Of a DNA stretch of 64,000 nucleotides, positions 62,575-64,000 are shown piece after piece; position 1 is the stretch's first letter; every line of letters begins with the position of its first letter. The stretch spans positions 682,001-746,000 of the forward strand of contig JACKEB010000010.1 in the NCBI GenBank assembly GCA_020633205.1, in the 5' to 3' direction. Below the pieces are notes generated by a model, which did not search any database, had not been told where the DNA came from, and was given only the letters and a program-made list of their open reading frames with translations. A program made the position numbers and the translations under genes. The stretch comes from Polyangiaceae bacterium. Its GTDB lineage: Bacteria; Myxococcota_A; Polyangia; Polyangiales; Polyangiaceae.

Positions 62575-63890
62575 CGCCCCCCGCCCATGCGCTTCTTCAG
62601 CGACAAGCGCTTCTTGACCTTGGATTTGGCGGGGCGATTCTTGATGTCGGGCACGGCGGCTGAAGTTGCCTTGGCTGCCTTCTTCACCCGTGTATTTGGG
62701 GGTGAGGCGCGCCCAGGCTTGCGTGGAGCCGCTCTACGGCCACCCTCGGTGGTAGCGCCCTCTGCCGCGCGCGCCCCTCGGCCCACAGAGTGCTTGCCCA
62801 GCTTTTTTCCGCGCGGCTTTGATTCTCGCGGGTCGACACCATCACTCGCCTTCGCCCACGCCGCGGTGCGCCCCCGCAGCACCGGCTCGGGAGGCTTCGG
62901 CAGGTTGAGGCGGCTTTCGTCGGTCCAGTCGAGGCTCACCTGGCCGAGCCTGCCCTGTCGCCAGTCGTGCAAGAAGACACGCGCAGCCTTCTCGCGGTCG
63001 AGTTCGCCACCCTTGAGCAGACAGCCTCGGCGCTTCCCGATCAGCTCCAGCAGCAAGTAGGTGTCGACGCCGCGCTGGCGCTCGAGCGCACCGACCACGT
63101 CGAACGCGCCGACTAGATCGAGGCTTTCGTCGGCGTTGGGAGATGTCTCCGAGACGTCCGCTTGCTTCGCGCGAGGAGCTTTCCTCCCCCCCGAACCCGA
63201 CTCGGAGTCCGCCTGCGCCTCGGACGGATCGATCTCGTATCGCTCGCGCAGTGCCTTGGGGTAACGCTCAGCCATCAGCCCGAGGCCGTACCGAGCGATG
63301 CTCTCCACATCGATCACCGCCTCGCGAATCGCTCCGCTGAGCGCGAGACGGGTAGCGCCTTCTTGGTCGTCCAGGCGCGGCCAGAGCACGCCGGGGGTGT
63401 CCATCACCAGCACGTCATCGCTGGCTTCGGTCTGCTGCTGACGCTGGGTGACCGCAGGGCGGTCCTCGACCGCAGCGACCTTTCTGCCCGCAAGGCCGTT
63501 CAGTAGGGTGCTCTTCCCCACGTTCGGGATACCCACGACCATGGCGTAAGTGGGGCGCCCAATTTTTCTACGCGGTAATGCGAGATTGCGGCAGGCTCCG
63601 AGGACACGCGCAGCGTCGCTCTTCTTGTTGCCAACAATCGCCAACGCGGCCTTGCCCTGGGAGTCGAAGTGCTCCAGCCAACGCGCGGTCTGCTCGGGGT
63701 CGGCGAGGTCGCTCTTTGCGAGCACGCGTAGCACTGGCACTCTACCGGCGAGGCGCTCGAGCATCGGGTTGCGGCTCGAACGTGGCAGACGGGCGTCGAG
63801 CACCTCGATCACTACGTCGGTGCGGCGCATGGCCTCGCGCATCTCGCGCCGGGCCTTGTTCATGTGCCCGGGGAACCAGTTGATTCTCAT
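62571..63890 (-). CDS. rbgA: Ribosome biogenesis GTPase RbgA (YlqF family), extended
   Basis: A circularly permuted GTPase acting in late assembly of the 50S subunit. It starts MRINWFPGHMNKARREM, the RbgA hallmark. The G4 motif comes first (LAKSD, residues 58-61), then G1 (VVGIPNVGKSTLLN, about 118-131), G2-like TQRQQQTE and G3 (MDTPGVLWP). At 439 residues it is much longer than the usual 280 or so. There is an acidic/basic insert (about 235-270, SEAQADSESGSGG...) and a Lys/Arg-rich tail of about 90 residues ending KKRLSLKKRMGGGR, which could bind rRNA. Start ATG at 63890. The upstream 110 bp to the window end show no gene. Confidence 0.9.
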   Translation of the reverse strand: MRINWFPGHMNKARREMREAMRRTDVVIEVLDARLPRSSRNPMLERLAGRVPVLRVLAKSDLADPEQTARWLEHFDSQGKAALAIVGNKKSDAARVLGACRNLALPRRKIGRPTYAMVVGIPNVGKSTLLNGLAGRKVAAVEDRPAVTQRQQQTEASDDVLVMDTPGVLWPRLDDQEGATRLALSGAIREAVIDVESIARYGLGLMAERYPKALRERYEIDPSEAQADSESGSGGRKAPRAKQADVSETSPNADESLDLVGAFDVVGALERQRGVDTYLLLELIGKRRGCLLKGGELDREKAARVFLHDWRQGRLGQVSLDWTDESRLNLPKPPEPVLRGRTAAWAKASDGVDPRESKPRGKKLGKHSVGRGARAAEGATTEGGRRAAPRKPGRASPPNTRVKKAAKATSAAVPDIKNRPAKSKVKKRLSLKKRMGGGR

Positions 63891-64000
63891 GGTTGGCAGA
63901 TGCGTTCGTTGGCGAGGACGGTAACGACGGCCCCGCACAGCCAAAACTACGCGAGTTCGTCAGCAGGTCATTTCGATGACCGGCAGGCGCTAGTGAAGCA

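Noticed and set aside
63966..63981. Small hairpin GGTCAT-TTCG-ATGACC near the right edge
   Set aside because: The stem is only 6 bp with no T-run, and the genes it might belong to lie outside the window.

Overview
The window looks like ordinary chromosome from a G+C-rich member of the Myxococcota, most likely class Polyangia (an inference). The signs are strong third-position G/C bias and many lipoproteins tethered by Gly/Ser/Ala-rich linkers. There is also a metalloprotease with a MYXO-CTERM-like C-terminus and a very large TPR protein. I see no rRNA, tRNA, insertion sequence, prophage, attachment site or CRISPR array. No stretch without a gene exceeds 300 bases; the largest gaps are 38686-38976, 19122-19392 and 59087-59352.

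Layout. 1-6759 (minus): the start of a type II secretion operon (gspC-gspD-gspE, gspE cut by the window edge). It is preceded by a gene for an NtrC-type sigma-54 activator, a sigma-54 promoter and two related palindromes. Upstream of these lie an isochorismatase-type hydrolase and a 2Fe-2S ferredoxin-like protein. 6886-8190 (plus): a putative 2-oxoglutarate-type HExxH peptide hydroxylase. 8319-11929 (minus): lipoprotein, membrane histidine kinase and DUF2804 protein. 12007-17006 (plus): dnaX-ybaB-recR, then ridA and an unknown gene closed by a terminator. 17102-20973 (minus): a copper monooxygenase-like lipoprotein, a DUF4097-like lipoprotein, a class IV aminotransferase and a DUF374 acyltransferase. 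21021-33210 (minus): an 11.2-kb gene for a 3745-residue TPR protein, then a TPR lipoprotein gene. 33475-38032 (plus): 3-hydroxyacyl-CoA dehydrogenase, enoyl-CoA hydratase, a MerR regulator and a lipoprotein. 38116-41037: efp, a coiled-coil/TPR membrane protein and a polysaccharide deacetylase. 41147-43113 (plus): an ECF-type sigma factor with a Cys-rich membrane partner. 44646-47338 (plus): a TetR gene with a promoter and a perfect 20-bp operator, then a diiron protein and an alpha/beta hydrolase. 47366-50468 (minus): a PaaZ/BoxD-type aldehyde dehydrogenase, a lipoprotein and thiD. 50601-51548 (plus): the matrixin-like protease. 51538-59086 (minus): GNAT, a Gly-rich lipoprotein, then a tight five-gene unit (BASS transporter, acyl-CoA ligase, lipoprotein, MATE pump, degenerate M2/M3-like peptidase). 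59353-62574 (plus): a beta-helix lipoprotein and a TPR lipoprotein. 62571-63890 (minus): rbgA.

Working together. The clearest functional units are the regulated secretion operon, the dnaX-ybaB-recR replication/repair operon, the beta-oxidation pair with its MerR regulator, the TetR-diiron-hydrolase operon, the sigma/partner pair and the BASS-to-peptidase operon. Much of the remainder encodes cell-envelope lipoproteins of unknown role. Start codons were chosen from Shine-Dalgarno spacing, signal peptides and family length. Some are GTG, and two (DUF374, GNAT) remain unsettled.
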